From: DATLFS01 sp035540935
GTDB taxonomy: Bacteria; Actinomycetota; CADDZG01; WHSQ01
Length of the DNA: 61,698 bases
NCBI GenBank assembly: GCA_035540935.1
Contig: DATLFS010000118.1
Coordinates: 1 to 61,698, forward strand
Reading direction: 5' to 3'
The translations under genes and the position numbers were made by a program. Positions 49,700 to 58,743 of the stretch are shown here, one piece after another (within the stretch, counting starts at the first letter, position 1; each line of letters begins with the position of its first letter). The notes under the pieces are model-generated. The model was not told the origin of the DNA. It made no database searches and saw only the letters and a program-made list of their open reading frames with translations.

Positions 49700-50475
49700 A
49701 GCTCGTCCCTCATCGCCGCGTTCACGACCGTCCACGCGGGCTCGTAGGCGCGCGGAAGGCGGTTGTCGTCGAGAGGGACGATCACGTCGATCCGGCCCTC
49801 GGCAGCCGCTATCGCGAGCGCGGGATCGTTGATGTCCATCACCGCGACTGTACGTATGCCCCGTTCGATCGCGGCACCGGCGAAGCCGTGATCGCCGAGG
49901 ACGATGTCGGGCCGCGGGTCGACCTCGAGCAACGCCTCCATCGCGGAGGCGGAGTGAGTGTGAAGGAGCGCGCCCCAATCGGCGAGGCACGCCACGCCTC
50001 CGATGTACCTCACCTCGCGGGGCTTGCGGCCGGGAAGGGGCAGCGACTCGTCTTCGAGAGGACGGAGGACCTTTCCGCCAAGGTCCCGGTAAGCGGACGC
50101 GATCTCCATGTAGCACTCGAGCATCCCGGTGGGATGTCCCGTAGCGACGAGGAGGAGCGCACCCGCGCGTGCAGCTTCGCCCAGGGCGCGACCTGCCTCG
50201 ACCAGCCCTTGCATCGTCAGATCGGGATCGATCCGGTCGAATCCTTCGACGTCGTCGGGGTCCGTCCAGCAGCCGGTGAGCCGCGACACAAGGCCGAGTA
50301 CCTCTCGGGGGGAGTGGCGGTCGAGGCCGCTCAAACCGAACGTGTCGTCGGTGTCCCCCGAGATGACCTCGTTGATCTTCTTCAAGACGTTCGCCCTCGA
50401 GTGAGAGCGATGCGCGCCGGTGATGCCGGCAGCTTCGAGCTCTTCGCGCGCGCGTTCCAGGATCTCGTGGGGCAT
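49696..50475 (-). CDS. conserved actinobacterial protein, phosphatase-like annotation
   Basis: A 259-aa soluble protein (VLKKINEVISGDTDDTFGLSG; ATGHPTGMLECYMEIA; RPDIVLGDHGFAGAAIERGI; VAVMDINDPALAIAAAEGR). Similar sequences are, as I recall, carried by streptomycetes near AcuC under the label phosphatase. I see no recognised phosphatase motif, so the function is open. The ATG has TAGGAT 6 nt upstream; the gene is coupled to the aminopeptidase. Confidence 0.75.
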   Translation of the reverse strand: MPHEILERAREELEAAGITGAHRSHSRANVLKKINEVISGDTDDTFGLSGLDRHSPREVLGLVSRLTGCWTDPDDVEGFDRIDPDLTMQGLVEAGRALGEAARAGALLLVATGHPTGMLECYMEIASAYRDLGGKVLRPLEDESLPLPGRKPREVRYIGGVACLADWGALLHTHSASAMEALLEVDPRPDIVLGDHGFAGAAIERGIRTVAVMDINDPALAIAAAEGRIDVIVPLDDNRLPRAYEPAWTVVNAAMRDEL

Positions 50476-50481
50476 GCGACG

Positions 50482-50487
50482 ATCCTA
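50482..50487 (-). promoter_or_regulatory. putative -10 box (TAGGAT) of the phosphatase-like gene
   Basis: TAGGAT on the minus strand, 6 nt before the ATG at 50475; leaderless geometry. Confidence 0.45.
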
Positions 50488-50511
50488 CGGGCCACCAAGA
50501 GGAGGTTTGAC

Positions 50512-51276
50512 ATGTCGCTGGAGCGCTTCTCCCTCCAAGGCAAGGTCGCGGTCGTGACGGGTGCGTCCCGCGGGATCGGCCGCGCGATCGCCGTTGGTTT
50601 CGCGCAAGCAGGCGCGGACGTGGCGGTAGCAGCGCGCAGTGCTCCCGATCTCGACGCGCTCGTCGACGAGATCGAGGGCACCGGCACCCGAGGACTCGCC
50701 GTCCCAACGGATGTGACGGAGCGGGCCCAGATCGAGGCTCTGATCGACCGGACCGTGAGCACCTTCGGGGGGATCGACATCCTCGTCAACAACGCCGGCG
50801 GCACGAGGTTCATGGCGCCGATCGTCGCGTTGCGCCCGGAGGGATGGGACAAGGCGATGCGGCTGAATCTGGACTCGGTCTTCCATGCGACGCAGCTCGC
50901 GGCGCAGCGGATGGTCGAGCGGGGAGGCGGCTCGATAATCCAGGTCTCCTCGATCGCCGGGCTCGAGGGTGCGCAGGGCCTCTCCTTCTACTCGGCCGCG
51001 AAGGGCGGCGTACGTCTCCTGTCGCAAGCGGTAGCGAAAGAGCTGGCGACCTCGAAGGTGCGGGTCAACTCGATCGCGCCCGGGTGGGTCGCGACGGACC
51101 TGAACGCGAACATGCGCCAAGACGAAGCGTCCGACCGCTTCATCACCGACATGATCCCGATGGGTAGGTGGGGCGACGTAGACGAGATCGTCGGCGCGGC
51201 GATCTTCCTCGCCTCCGATGCGGCCTCGTTCGTCACGGGGACGACGCTCGTCGTCGACGGAGGTCAGACGGCCTGA
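50512..51276 (+). CDS. short-chain dehydrogenase/reductase
   Basis: A 254-aa classical SDR. The NAD(P) motif is TGASRGIG, followed by NNAGG, the catalytic Ser in VSSIAG, Tyr and Lys in YSAAKGG, and the C-terminal FVTGTTLVVDGG. The substrate is unknown; it is FabG-like. It has one of the clearest Shine-Dalgarno sequences here (GGAGG at 50501-50505, 6 nt spacing). Confidence 0.92.
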   Translation: MSLERFSLQGKVAVVTGASRGIGRAIAVGFAQAGADVAVAARSAPDLDALVDEIEGTGTRGLAVPTDVTERAQIEALIDRTVSTFGGIDILVNNAGGTRFMAPIVALRPEGWDKAMRLNLDSVFHATQLAAQRMVERGGGSIIQVSSIAGLEGAQGLSFYSAAKGGVRLLSQAVAKELATSKVRVNSIAPGWVATDLNANMRQDEASDRFITDMIPMGRWGDVDEIVGAAIFLASDAASFVTGTTLVVDGGQTA

Positions 51277-51277
51277 T

Positions 51278-52468
51278 TCAGTGCGTGCACCCACCGGTGT
51301 CGACCGGTGCGGTGGAACGCGCCCCTAGCTCGACCTCGTCTTCGACCTCCGAGCCGGTGAGCGCGTACCCGACGCCCCCGTCGGTCGTAGAGGCCGCGAA
51401 GACGACGCCGGCGACGTTGCCGTTCGGGAGGACGAACGGGCCTCCCGAATCTCCTTGCCGGACCGGCGCCCGCAGCTCATAGACCTCACGATCGACCCGG
51501 TCGCGCCCGTAGATGTCCCGCCCGGTGGCGGTGTAACGCGCCTGCACCGCGGCACGGTGTGTGACGAGGCGGCCTTGCTCGGCGCCGGGGTAACCCAGCG
51601 TCGCGCCCGCGCGGCCTCGGTCGTAGGAGGTCGTGTCGAGCGACAGTTCCGGCGCGCCGAGGCCCTGAGTGCGGAGGATGGCTATGTCCGTGGCGGCATC
51701 GAAGAGCACGACGGTCGCCGGCACCTCGCGGCCGAAGCGATCCTGGACTCGCACCGAGCCGGGGTCACCGCCGGCCACCACGTGCGCATTGGTCACGACG
51801 GTCTCAGGTGCGGCGACCCAGCCGGATCCGAGCTGCATGCCGCCGCACGCGGGAACCGAGATGCGCAACGTGGACTCCTGGGCCGCCTCGACCGCACGCC
51901 TCGCCTGACGGTTGGACGGCAGGTCGACGGGTTCGCTGAGCGGCGGCGGCAACCCCGCGAAGACCTGCGGGAAGCCCGACGTCTGGAGGTACTGACGGAC
52001 GAGCGCGAGGACGTCCGGCGGCTGCGGCAGCGTGGAGTTCACCGCGCGCAAGATCGTCGACCGGCCAAACGCGCGCGCGAGCGCCGGACTCGGGGCGGCG
52101 ACGAGGAGCGAGCCGACGAGCCAGAAGACGATCAGCGTGACGCCGGTCCCGAAGGCGGCGCCGAGACCGGCATCTACCCGGCCGAGCTTCGCATTCCGTG
52201 CCGCCCGCCCGAAGCGGTGTCCCACTACGAATCCGAGCGTTTGTCCGATCGACAGGAACAGGAAGACGACCACGAGGGATATCAGCGCCCCCTGAAGCCC
52301 CGGCGCGCTGCTGACCGCGCCCGCGATGCGCGGGCCGAACACGAGCCCGGCCAGCAGGCCGATGAATCCGCCGCCGAGTTCGAAAGCCTGGCCGACGAGG
52401 CCGCGCCGCCACCCGCGGGCGGCCGCCGCCACCACCAGGAGCAAGATCGCGACGTCGACCAGGTTCAC
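51278..52468 (-). CDS. MarP-like membrane serine protease (CvpA + trypsin domains)
   Basis: A 396-aa protein with four N-terminal CvpA-type helices (1-115), then an extracytoplasmic chymotrypsin-fold protease. The catalytic triad is His in VTNAHVVAG, Asp in ATDIAIL and Ser in RQGDSGGPF. It has the layout of mycobacterial MarP (Rv3671c), which protects against acid by activating a peptidoglycan hydrolase. GTG start overlapping the previous stop. Confidence 0.9.
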   Translation of the reverse strand: MNLVDVAILLLVVAAAARGWRRGLVGQAFELGGGFIGLLAGLVFGPRIAGAVSSAPGLQGALISLVVVFLFLSIGQTLGFVVGHRFGRAARNAKLGRVDAGLGAAFGTGVTLIVFWLVGSLLVAAPSPALARAFGRSTILRAVNSTLPQPPDVLALVRQYLQTSGFPQVFAGLPPPLSEPVDLPSNRQARRAVEAAQESTLRISVPACGGMQLGSGWVAAPETVVTNAHVVAGGDPGSVRVQDRFGREVPATVVLFDAATDIAILRTQGLGAPELSLDTTSYDRGRAGATLGYPGAEQGRLVTHRAAVQARYTATGRDIYGRDRVDREVYELRAPVRQGDSGGPFVLPNGNVAGVVFAASTTDGGVGYALTGSEVEDEVELGARSTAPVDTGGCTH

Positions 52469-52854
52469 CCGACGCCGAGTCCGGTCATCAGAGCGCGGGC
52501 CGTGAGGCCGAAGTTCACGAAAGCTGCGATCCCGAAGAGAGCCCACGGGATCTGCCGCCATCTCTCCGAGCGCGCCCGGACGTGTGCCCACACCAGCACC
52601 GCGGCCGGGAAGAACGCTCCGTAGAAGTAGTGGAGGAATCCAAGGCGATCCCCCGGCGCCGCGCGGCCGCCTCCGGCGAACATCACTGCACCTACGACGA
52701 ACTGGACCGCGATGACGACCTGGAGCACGGCGAGGAGGTGCCAGAAGAGCTCGCGGGGGTTGCGGTTCCTGATGAACGCGACGAGCGCCCAGAGCGCGAG
52801 CAACAAGAAGCCGCTGGGGATCGCGTAGCCGATGTAGAGATGGATCTGTCTCAC
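52465..52854 (-). CDS. four-helix membrane protein
   Basis: Unrecognised 129-aa protein with four hydrophobic helices and short loops, His-containing helices (FWHLLAVLQ; LGFLHYFYGAFF) and a polar loop GGGRAAPGDR. The GTG start has TAGGCT 7 nt upstream. It is translationally coupled to the MarP-like protease. Confidence 0.7.
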   Translation of the reverse strand: MRQIHLYIGYAIPSGFLLLALWALVAFIRNRNPRELFWHLLAVLQVVIAVQFVVGAVMFAGGGRAAPGDRLGFLHYFYGAFFPAAVLVWAHVRARSERWRQIPWALFGIAAFVNFGLTARALMTGLGVG

Positions 52855-52861
52855 GCCGTGG

Positions 52862-52867
52862 AGCCTA
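52862..52867 (-). promoter_or_regulatory. putative -10 box (TAGGCT) of the four-helix protein-marP operon
   Basis: TAGGCT on the minus strand, 7 nt before the GTG at 52854. It overlaps the stop region of the acuC gene. Confidence 0.45.
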
Positions 52868-53983
52868 CGCTCGGGCGAGCCGCTCTAGCCGCGGCAGGCA
52901 CGCGTCCAGTACCCGCGCGATCGACCGCTCGACGTCGTCGCGCCGCGGCCGCGCCACCTCGTCGGGAGCGCGGTCGTTAAGCCACTCTGCGGGGATCTGC
53001 TCGGGCGCGCCGACCATCTCCGCGAAGTGCATCGTCCAGACCTTCGGGACGATGGTCTCGGCCTGATAGCCGCCGCCGCCCGTGGCCACCCAGCGCCCCT
53101 CGCACACCTCATGCGCCACATCATGGAGGACGCGCGCCATCGGCGGATACGCGCCCATCGTCAGGGCAAGGTTCGCGAGCGGGTCGCCGTGATGAGTGTC
53201 GGCTCCGAGCTGAGTCACGAGGACGTGCGGGCGGAACGCGCGCGCGAGCTCGGGGACCAGCCGTCGCAGTGCGTGGAGATAGTCGTCGTCACCCGTGTAG
53301 GGAAGCAGCGGGATGTTCGCCGCGGTTCCGAGAGCGCCGTCACCCCCGATCTCGTCTTCGAAGCCCGTCCCCGGATAGAGGTAGCGGCCGGACTGGTGCA
53401 GAGACACCGTCAAGACCCGCGGCTCGTCGTAGAAGATCCACTGAACGCCGTCCCCGTGATGCACGTCTACGTCGACGTACATCACACGCCATTCCGGATG
53501 CATCGCGAGCAGCCGCGCGATGGCGATCGCAGGATCGTCATAGATGCAGAAACCCGACGCCTCCCGACGCCTGGCGTGATGCAGCCCGCCCGCGGGATTG
53601 AACGCGTGCTCGAACCCGCCGGAGCCGATCGCCTCGGCCGCGGTCAGAGACGCGCCCGCCACCGCCGAGGACGCCTCGTGCATGTCGGCGAAGATCGGAT
53701 TGTCGGGCGTGCCGAGGCCGAACTCCAGCGCTCGCTCCGGCGCCAGAGCTCCCGCGTCGACGGCCTTGACCGCTTCGACGAAGGCGCGGTCGTGGACTGC
53801 GAGAACCTCCTCCTCGGTCGCCACACGCGCCGGCACCTCACGCACGTTGGAACGCATCAAGCCGCGCTCTGCGATGTGCTCGTAGGTGAGCAGCACGCGT
53901 TCGGGGCGAAGCGGATGCGTCGCCCCGAAGTCGTATTTCCTCGCGATGTCCTCGACGACGACGAGCGCGACGCTTTCGCTCAC
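52865..53983 (-). CDS. acuC: histone deacetylase superfamily protein AcuC
   Basis: A 372-aa zinc-dependent deacylase. Zinc ligands are in VDVDVHHGDG (Asp and His) and QLGADTHHGDP (Asp), with the charge-relay HHARRREASGFC and the catalytic Tyr in GGGGYQ. AcuC deacetylates acetyl-CoA synthetase in Bacillus. GTG start overlapping the aldehyde dehydrogenase stop (GTGA). Confidence 0.92.
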   Translation of the reverse strand: MSESVALVVVEDIARKYDFGATHPLRPERVLLTYEHIAERGLMRSNVREVPARVATEEEVLAVHDRAFVEAVKAVDAGALAPERALEFGLGTPDNPIFADMHEASSAVAGASLTAAEAIGSGGFEHAFNPAGGLHHARRREASGFCIYDDPAIAIARLLAMHPEWRVMYVDVDVHHGDGVQWIFYDEPRVLTVSLHQSGRYLYPGTGFEDEIGGDGALGTAANIPLLPYTGDDDYLHALRRLVPELARAFRPHVLVTQLGADTHHGDPLANLALTMGAYPPMARVLHDVAHEVCEGRWVATGGGGYQAETIVPKVWTMHFAEMVGAPEQIPAEWLNDRAPDEVARPRRDDVERSIARVLDACLPRLERLARA

Positions 53984-55476
53984 ACTTCGGCTTGCTTGTC
54001 GATCTGTGCCTTCTGCAGCTTGCCGGAGAAATCGATCGCAACGGTCTTCCACTCGGTGAAGAAGTCGATCGAGGTCGGTCCCGCCTCCCGGTGACCGTTG
54101 CCGGTGTTCTTCATGCCTCCGAACGGAACCGATACCTCGGCGCCGATCGTGGGTGCGTTCACGTAAGCCAGGCCGAACGCGATCTCCTGCGCGAAGCGGA
54201 AGACGTTGGTGATGTCGTGCGTGTAGAGAGAGCAGGAAAGGCCGTACTGGACCGAGTTGGCGACCTCGATCGCTTCGTCGATCGAGGTGATCCCGATGAT
54301 GCCCGTGACGGGGCCGAAGATCTCTTCCTGCGCGATCCGCATCTCCGGCGTGACGTCCGTGAAAACGGTCGGAGCCACGAAGTAGCCGCCCTCGAAGTCC
54401 TCGCCGGTGAGCTCGTCTCCGCCGCAGAGCAACTTCGCGCCCTCTTGCTGGCCGAGTGCCACGTACTCGAGGATGCGGTTCTTCTGCTTCTCATTGATGA
54501 CCGGGGCCAGCTCGACGTCCGGATCGAGTCCGTTGCCGACCTTCATCGTGGTCACCCGATCCAGTAGACGTTCGGTGAAGGTCTCCCTCACGTCTTCGTG
54601 GACGATCAAACGGCTGGTCGCGGTGCAGCGTTGTCCCGAAGTGGCAAAGGCCCCCCAGGCCGCGCCTTCGACGGCGAGTTCGAGGTCGGCATCGGGCATC
54701 ACGATCTGCGCGTTCTTGCTGCCCAGCTCGAGCGACACACGCTTCATCTGCCGGCCGCAACGCTCGTTGATCATGCGGCCCACTTCGAGCGAACCCGTGA
54801 AAGAGATACCCGCGACGTCCGGATGGTCGACGAGGGCGGCGCCGGCTTCCTCGCCGTAGCCGTGGACCGTGTTCCACACGCCGGCCGGGAGGCCGACCTC
54901 GTCGAAGATGTCGGTGAGGATCGAGGCGCACAGCGGCACGTCTTCACCCGGCTTGAAGACGACGGTGCAGCCCGCCACGAGAGCGGCGAAGCCCTTCCAG
55001 GTCGGGATCGCGATCGGGAAGTTCCACGGCGTGATGAGGCCGACGACACCGATCGGGTGCCGGTACGTCATCTGCACCTTGTTGCGCAGCTCGCTCGGAA
55101 TGGTCTCTCCGAAGAGGCGGCGGCCTTCCCCCGTCATGTAGAAGGCGAAGTCGATCGCCTCCTGGATGTCGCCGCGCGACTCCTTGAGCGTCTTGCCCAT
55201 CTCGCGCGTCATGACGTGCGCTATCTCTTCCTTGCGCTCCTCGAGCTTGAGCCCGGCGCGCAAGACGTAGTCGGCGCGCTCGGGCACCGGCGTCATCATC
55301 CAGTCGCGGAAGGCATCCCGCGCGGCGCGAACCGCGGCGTCGACGTCGGCGGCATCTGCCTTGGCGAAGGTGCCGATGATCTCAGAGGAAGAAGCCGGGT
55401 TGCGGCTCTCGAACGTTTCGCCGGAGGCCGCTCCTGTCCACTCGCCGTTGATGTAGTTGCCGTAATCGGTACGCAT
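53980..55476 (-). CDS. aldehyde dehydrogenase
   Basis: A 498-aa NAD(P)-dependent aldehyde dehydrogenase with PWNFPIAIPTWK, FTGSLEVGR, catalytic Glu in SLELGSKNAQ and catalytic Cys in SGQRCTATSR. The C-terminus has PFGGMKNTGNGHREAG. The nearby divergent proline dehydrogenase suggests but does not prove glutamate-semialdehyde oxidation. ATG 55476 is chosen (GGGAG upstream); ATG 55491 and 55515 are alternatives. Confidence 0.9.
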   Translation of the reverse strand: MRTDYGNYINGEWTGAASGETFESRNPASSSEIIGTFAKADAADVDAAVRAARDAFRDWMMTPVPERADYVLRAGLKLEERKEEIAHVMTREMGKTLKESRGDIQEAIDFAFYMTGEGRRLFGETIPSELRNKVQMTYRHPIGVVGLITPWNFPIAIPTWKGFAALVAGCTVVFKPGEDVPLCASILTDIFDEVGLPAGVWNTVHGYGEEAGAALVDHPDVAGISFTGSLEVGRMINERCGRQMKRVSLELGSKNAQIVMPDADLELAVEGAAWGAFATSGQRCTATSRLIVHEDVRETFTERLLDRVTTMKVGNGLDPDVELAPVINEKQKNRILEYVALGQQEGAKLLCGGDELTGEDFEGGYFVAPTVFTDVTPEMRIAQEEIFGPVTGIIGITSIDEAIEVANSVQYGLSCSLYTHDITNVFRFAQEIAFGLAYVNAPTIGAEVSVPFGGMKNTGNGHREAGPTSIDFFTEWKTVAIDFSGKLQKAQIDKQAEV

Positions 55477-55529
55477 TCTGCGGGCTCCCATCGATCGGTC
55501 GTGCGGAAGGGTCATCCTACGACCGGCGC

Positions 55530-56255
55530 CTAGCGCACCTCGATCTCGACCCGCTTGTTCGCCCGGCCCTTCGACTTGTAGTTCGTCACGGCGAAGCCAC
55601 CGACCTCATCCGTGCGCGCCACGTGCGTGCCGCCGTCGGCCTGTCGATCGAGACCCTCGATCGTCACCACGCGCACCTCGCGGATGTCCTTGGGCAGGAG
55701 GTTGATCTTGGTCCGGATGAGATCGGGATCGTGATCCGCGGCATCCCGCCCTAGGAACTCCACCGATATCGGGCGCGCGGCGGCGATCTCCGCGTTCACC
55801 TTGTCCTCGATCTCTCGCACCAGCTCCGCCTTCATGTTCTCGAACTCGAAGTCCATCCGCGCGCGACCCGGTTCCATGTTCCCGCCGGTCACCTTGGCGT
55901 CGAAGTCCCTCCAGATGACCCCACAAAGGATGTGAAGTGCGGTGTGCGTCCGCATCAACAGGTGACGCCGTTCCCAGTCGATGACGCCCCTCACCTCGTC
56001 GCCCTCCGCGGGGAGGAAGCCGTCGAGCTCGTGCCACACGAGCGGCCCCTCCCGCCGCACCCCGGTGACGGCCGCCGTGCGGCCCCCGCCCTCGAGCCTT
56101 TCGGTGTCGTGCGGCTGCCCGCCGCCGGTGGGATAGAAGGCGGTGCGGTCGAGGGCGACGCGCATCCCCCTCTCATCGACCGCAACGACGCGCGCTTCGA
56201 AGTCGCGCAGATACGCGTCTCGCTGATAGAGGAGGTCGGTCGGCGCATTCGTCAT
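55530..56255 (-). CDS. alanyl-tRNA editing protein AlaX
   Basis: A 241-aa stand-alone editing domain that deacylates Ser- or Gly-tRNA(Ala). The metal site is H-x3-H in RTHTALHIL plus the His in GGTHVARTDEVG, and the N-terminal FYPTGGGQPHD is typical. The usual Cys before GGTH is Asp here (ADGGTH), as I recall for some AlaX forms. GGGAG lies upstream of the ATG. Confidence 0.9.
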   Translation of the reverse strand: MTNAPTDLLYQRDAYLRDFEARVVAVDERGMRVALDRTAFYPTGGGQPHDTERLEGGGRTAAVTGVRREGPLVWHELDGFLPAEGDEVRGVIDWERRHLLMRTHTALHILCGVIWRDFDAKVTGGNMEPGRARMDFEFENMKAELVREIEDKVNAEIAAARPISVEFLGRDAADHDPDLIRTKINLLPKDIREVRVVTIEGLDRQADGGTHVARTDEVGGFAVTNYKSKGRANKRVEIEVR

Positions 56256-56350
56256 GCGAGATGTCTCCCTGGTGGACCAGCCGGACCCGCGAAGGCGACG
56301 CCTATGATTGCAGGTCGAGTCATCCCCTGCGGAATGGGAAGGACAGGCAC

Positions 56351-57262
56351 GTGCTCGGCCGAATGCTCCTGTGGGCGTCAGAGAGGAAGCGCGTCGAACG
56401 CTTCCTCACGCAGGGCAGACTCACCAGCCCGGTGGTGGAGCGATTCGTCGCCGGCGCTCGGCTCGACGACGCGATCGAGGCGATCCGGCGGCTGAACGAA
56501 GACGGCATCGGCGGGATCCTCGACCTCCTCGGCGAGGGTGTGACCGACCCCGCCGGCGCCGCCCAAGCCTTCGATGAGTACCTCGAGTCGATCAAGAGGA
56601 TCGACGAGACGGGCATCGACACCACCGTGGCCATCAAGCTCACGCAACTCGGTCTGGCCTTCGACAAGGGCCAGTGCATCGACTACGTCAGGCGGCTCGG
56701 AGCCGAAGCGCAAGCGATCGGGACCTATGTCGAGATCGATATGGAGCAGTCGGCATACGTGGACGACACGCTCGATGTCTACCGGCTGCTCAAGGCCGAC
56801 TTCGACGACCTGCGCCTCGCCATGCAGGCCTACCTGCGGAGGACGCCGGTCGATCTCGAAGCGATGAGCGATCTCAGGCCCAAGGTGCGGCTGGTGAAGG
56901 GTGCGTATGCCGAACCGGAGGAGATCGCGCTGCAGAAGAGGAAGGAGATCGACAACCAGTTCCGCTTCATCACGGAGTGGCTCTTCGATCGCGGCGACGA
57001 CCCCGGTATCGCCACCCACGACTCACGACTGATCCTCTACGCACGCGCCGCCGCGCTCGAGCGCAACCTCGACCGGACCTCGTTCGAGATCCAGATGCTG
57101 TACGGCGTCCGGCACGACCTCCAACGAGAGCTGGCACGCGAGGGGCATCGCGTCCGCTGCTACGTGCCCTTCGGGTCGGCCTGGTACCCCTACCTGATGC
57201 GGCGGCTCGCGGAGCGGCCGGCGAACCTGCGTTTCTTCCTGCGCGCCGTCGTCGGCCGCTGA
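56351..57262 (+). CDS. proline dehydrogenase
   Basis: A 303-aa monofunctional FAD enzyme oxidising proline to pyrroline-5-carboxylate with electrons to quinone. VRLVKGAYAEP (flavin contact), ATHD, QMLYGVR and YVPFGSAWYPYLMRRLAERPAN are conserved. The start GTG 56351 has GGAAGG upstream; ATG 56363 is an alternative. A TATGAT box at 56303-56308 may be its -10 element. Confidence 0.93.
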   Translation: MLGRMLLWASERKRVERFLTQGRLTSPVVERFVAGARLDDAIEAIRRLNEDGIGGILDLLGEGVTDPAGAAQAFDEYLESIKRIDETGIDTTVAIKLTQLGLAFDKGQCIDYVRRLGAEAQAIGTYVEIDMEQSAYVDDTLDVYRLLKADFDDLRLAMQAYLRRTPVDLEAMSDLRPKVRLVKGAYAEPEEIALQKRKEIDNQFRFITEWLFDRGDDPGIATHDSRLILYARAAALERNLDRTSFEIQMLYGVRHDLQRELAREGHRVRCYVPFGSAWYPYLMRRLAERPANLRFFLRAVVGR

Positions 57263-57271
57263 GCGCGAGAA

Positions 57272-57391
57272 GGGCCCCAGAAACCTCCGACCGGAGACGT
57301 TCCTCGTGCACTTCCCCACACACGAGGTTCGACGCCGCGCTTCGGCTTCTGGGGCCCGGAACCGAGTGCCGCTCGAGCGAGAAACCCTCGG
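57272..57391. ncRNA. candidate structured RNA between convergent genes
   Basis: Perfect 11-bp outer stem (57272-57282 with 57347-57357) enclosing three hairpins: CTCC/GGAG (57285-57296), CCTCGTG/CACGAGG (57302-57327) and GCCG/CGGC (57334-57346). A further stem CCGAG/CTCGG spans 57362-57391. The rest of the 239-nt gap (57263-57501) holds a T7 run at 57484-57490. It is not a tRNA: the GGTTCGA at 57326-57332 has no T-stem partner. Strand unknown. Confidence 0.4.
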
Positions 57392-57501
57392 AACGAGCGA
57401 CAACATAGAGGCGCGCCGTTCAACGCGTCAAGAACGCGAAGGTGCTGCTCATGCGGCAAAAACCCAGGTCAAAGCGGTGCAAGTTTTTTTCGCGTTCGGA
57501 C

Positions 57502-58743
57502 TCAACAGGTGCATGCTTCGGGGGCTTGCTCCTCGAGGAGGCACTCGTAGAGATCGAGCATCGCGGCGGCCGAGCGGGACCACGAATACACCGCCGCAGA
57601 TCGCGCCGCGGCGCGCCCGAAGGCGGCGCGGGTGTCCTCGTCCGCAAGCACCTGCTTGAGTTGAGCCGCGAAAGCGGCCGCATCCCGCTCTTCCACCACG
57701 AAGCCGCCGACCCCGCCGCGGACCAGGTGCGTCAGACCTCCGACCGCGGTTCCCACGACCGGGGTTCCGCTCGCCATCGCCTCGAGTCCCACGAGACCGA
57801 ACGACTCGGAATAAGAACAGACGAGGACCGCATCGGCCGCGCGGTAATACGTCGGCAGGCGATCGTGCGGTTGCGGACCGGCGAAGCGAACGTTCTCCTC
57901 GATCCCGAGAGCGCGCGCTCTCGCCATCAGGCGCTCCATCTCGGAGCGGCCCGCCGGTCCGCTCGGTCCGCCGACGACGGCGAGCGAGACGGGACGGTCG
58001 AGCGCCGGAACCAACTCGGCGACCGTATCGATCGCGAGGTCGAGCCCCTTGAGCGGCTGGATGCGACCCGCCGCGAGGAGCACGAGCTCGTCCTCGATGC
58101 CGAGCTCGCGACGCGCCGCCGCCCGGTCGCCCGGGGCGAAACGCTCGTGGTCGACGCCGGGCGCGATCGTCTTGATCCGGTCGTGCGGCGCGCCGTACAT
58201 GCAGACGAGATGCGCCTGCTCCTCCTCGGTGAGAGTGACGAGGACGTCGGCGGCTGCGATCACACTCTGCTCCGCTTCGATCCGGTAGGCGGCCTCCGGC
58301 GCGTCGCCGGGGGCGAGGTACATGTTCTTGACCCGTCCGAGCGTGTGGTGCGAATGCACGAGCGGAACGCTCCATCCGCGCGCCAAGGCGGTCGCGGCAA
58401 GGCCCCCCTGCCAATAATGCGAGTGCACCAGGTCGTAACGAGCGCGCTGTGAGGAGGCGAAGGCGCGGACCGAGACCACGAAATCGGCGATGTAGCGGCG
58501 CTGCTCTTCCTTCGGGATGATCTCCTCCGGCCCGGCCGGGAGGGCGATGACACGGGTTCCGCGTCCGAGATGTGAGATCCGTGAGCTCTCGCCTGTGGAT
58601 CGCGTGAAGATGTCGGTGTGAACGCCGCGGCGCGCCATCTCCCTTGCGAGCGCGCGTACGTAGATGCTCATGCCTCCCGCGTCGCCCGACCCCGGCTCGT
58701 TCAGCGGATTCGAGTGATACGCGACGACGGCGACTCGCATCAT
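57502..58743 (-). CDS. MshA-like family 4 glycosyltransferase
   Basis: A 413-aa GT-B glycosyltransferase. The N-terminus has DAGGMSIYVRALAREMARRG and HSHYWQGGLAA; the C-terminus has the E-x7-E motif in ESFGLVGLEAMASGTPVVG. It resembles MshA, which starts mycothiol synthesis from UDP-GlcNAc and inositol phosphate, but other GT4 roles are possible. It ends with Cys-Thr-Cys. The start ATGATG overlaps the stop of the gene upstream. Confidence 0.85.
   Translation of the reverse strand: MMRVAVVAYHSNPLNEPGSGDAGGMSIYVRALAREMARRGVHTDIFTRSTGESSRISHLGRGTRVIALPAGPEEIIPKEEQRRYIADFVVSVRAFASSQRARYDLVHSHYWQGGLAATALARGWSVPLVHSHHTLGRVKNMYLAPGDAPEAAYRIEAEQSVIAAADVLVTLTEEEQAHLVCMYGAPHDRIKTIAPGVDHERFAPGDRAAARRELGIEDELVLLAAGRIQPLKGLDLAIDTVAELVPALDRPVSLAVVGGPSGPAGRSEMERLMARARALGIEENVRFAGPQPHDRLPTYYRAADAVLVCSYSESFGLVGLEAMASGTPVVGTAVGGLTHLVRGGVGGFVVEERDAAAFAAQLKQVLADEDTRAAFGRAAARSAAVYSWSRSAAAMLDLYECLLEEQAPEACTC

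Noticed and set aside
57326..57332. GGTTCGA resembling a tRNA T-loop
   Set aside because: No T-stem partner, anticodon arm or acceptor stem around it.
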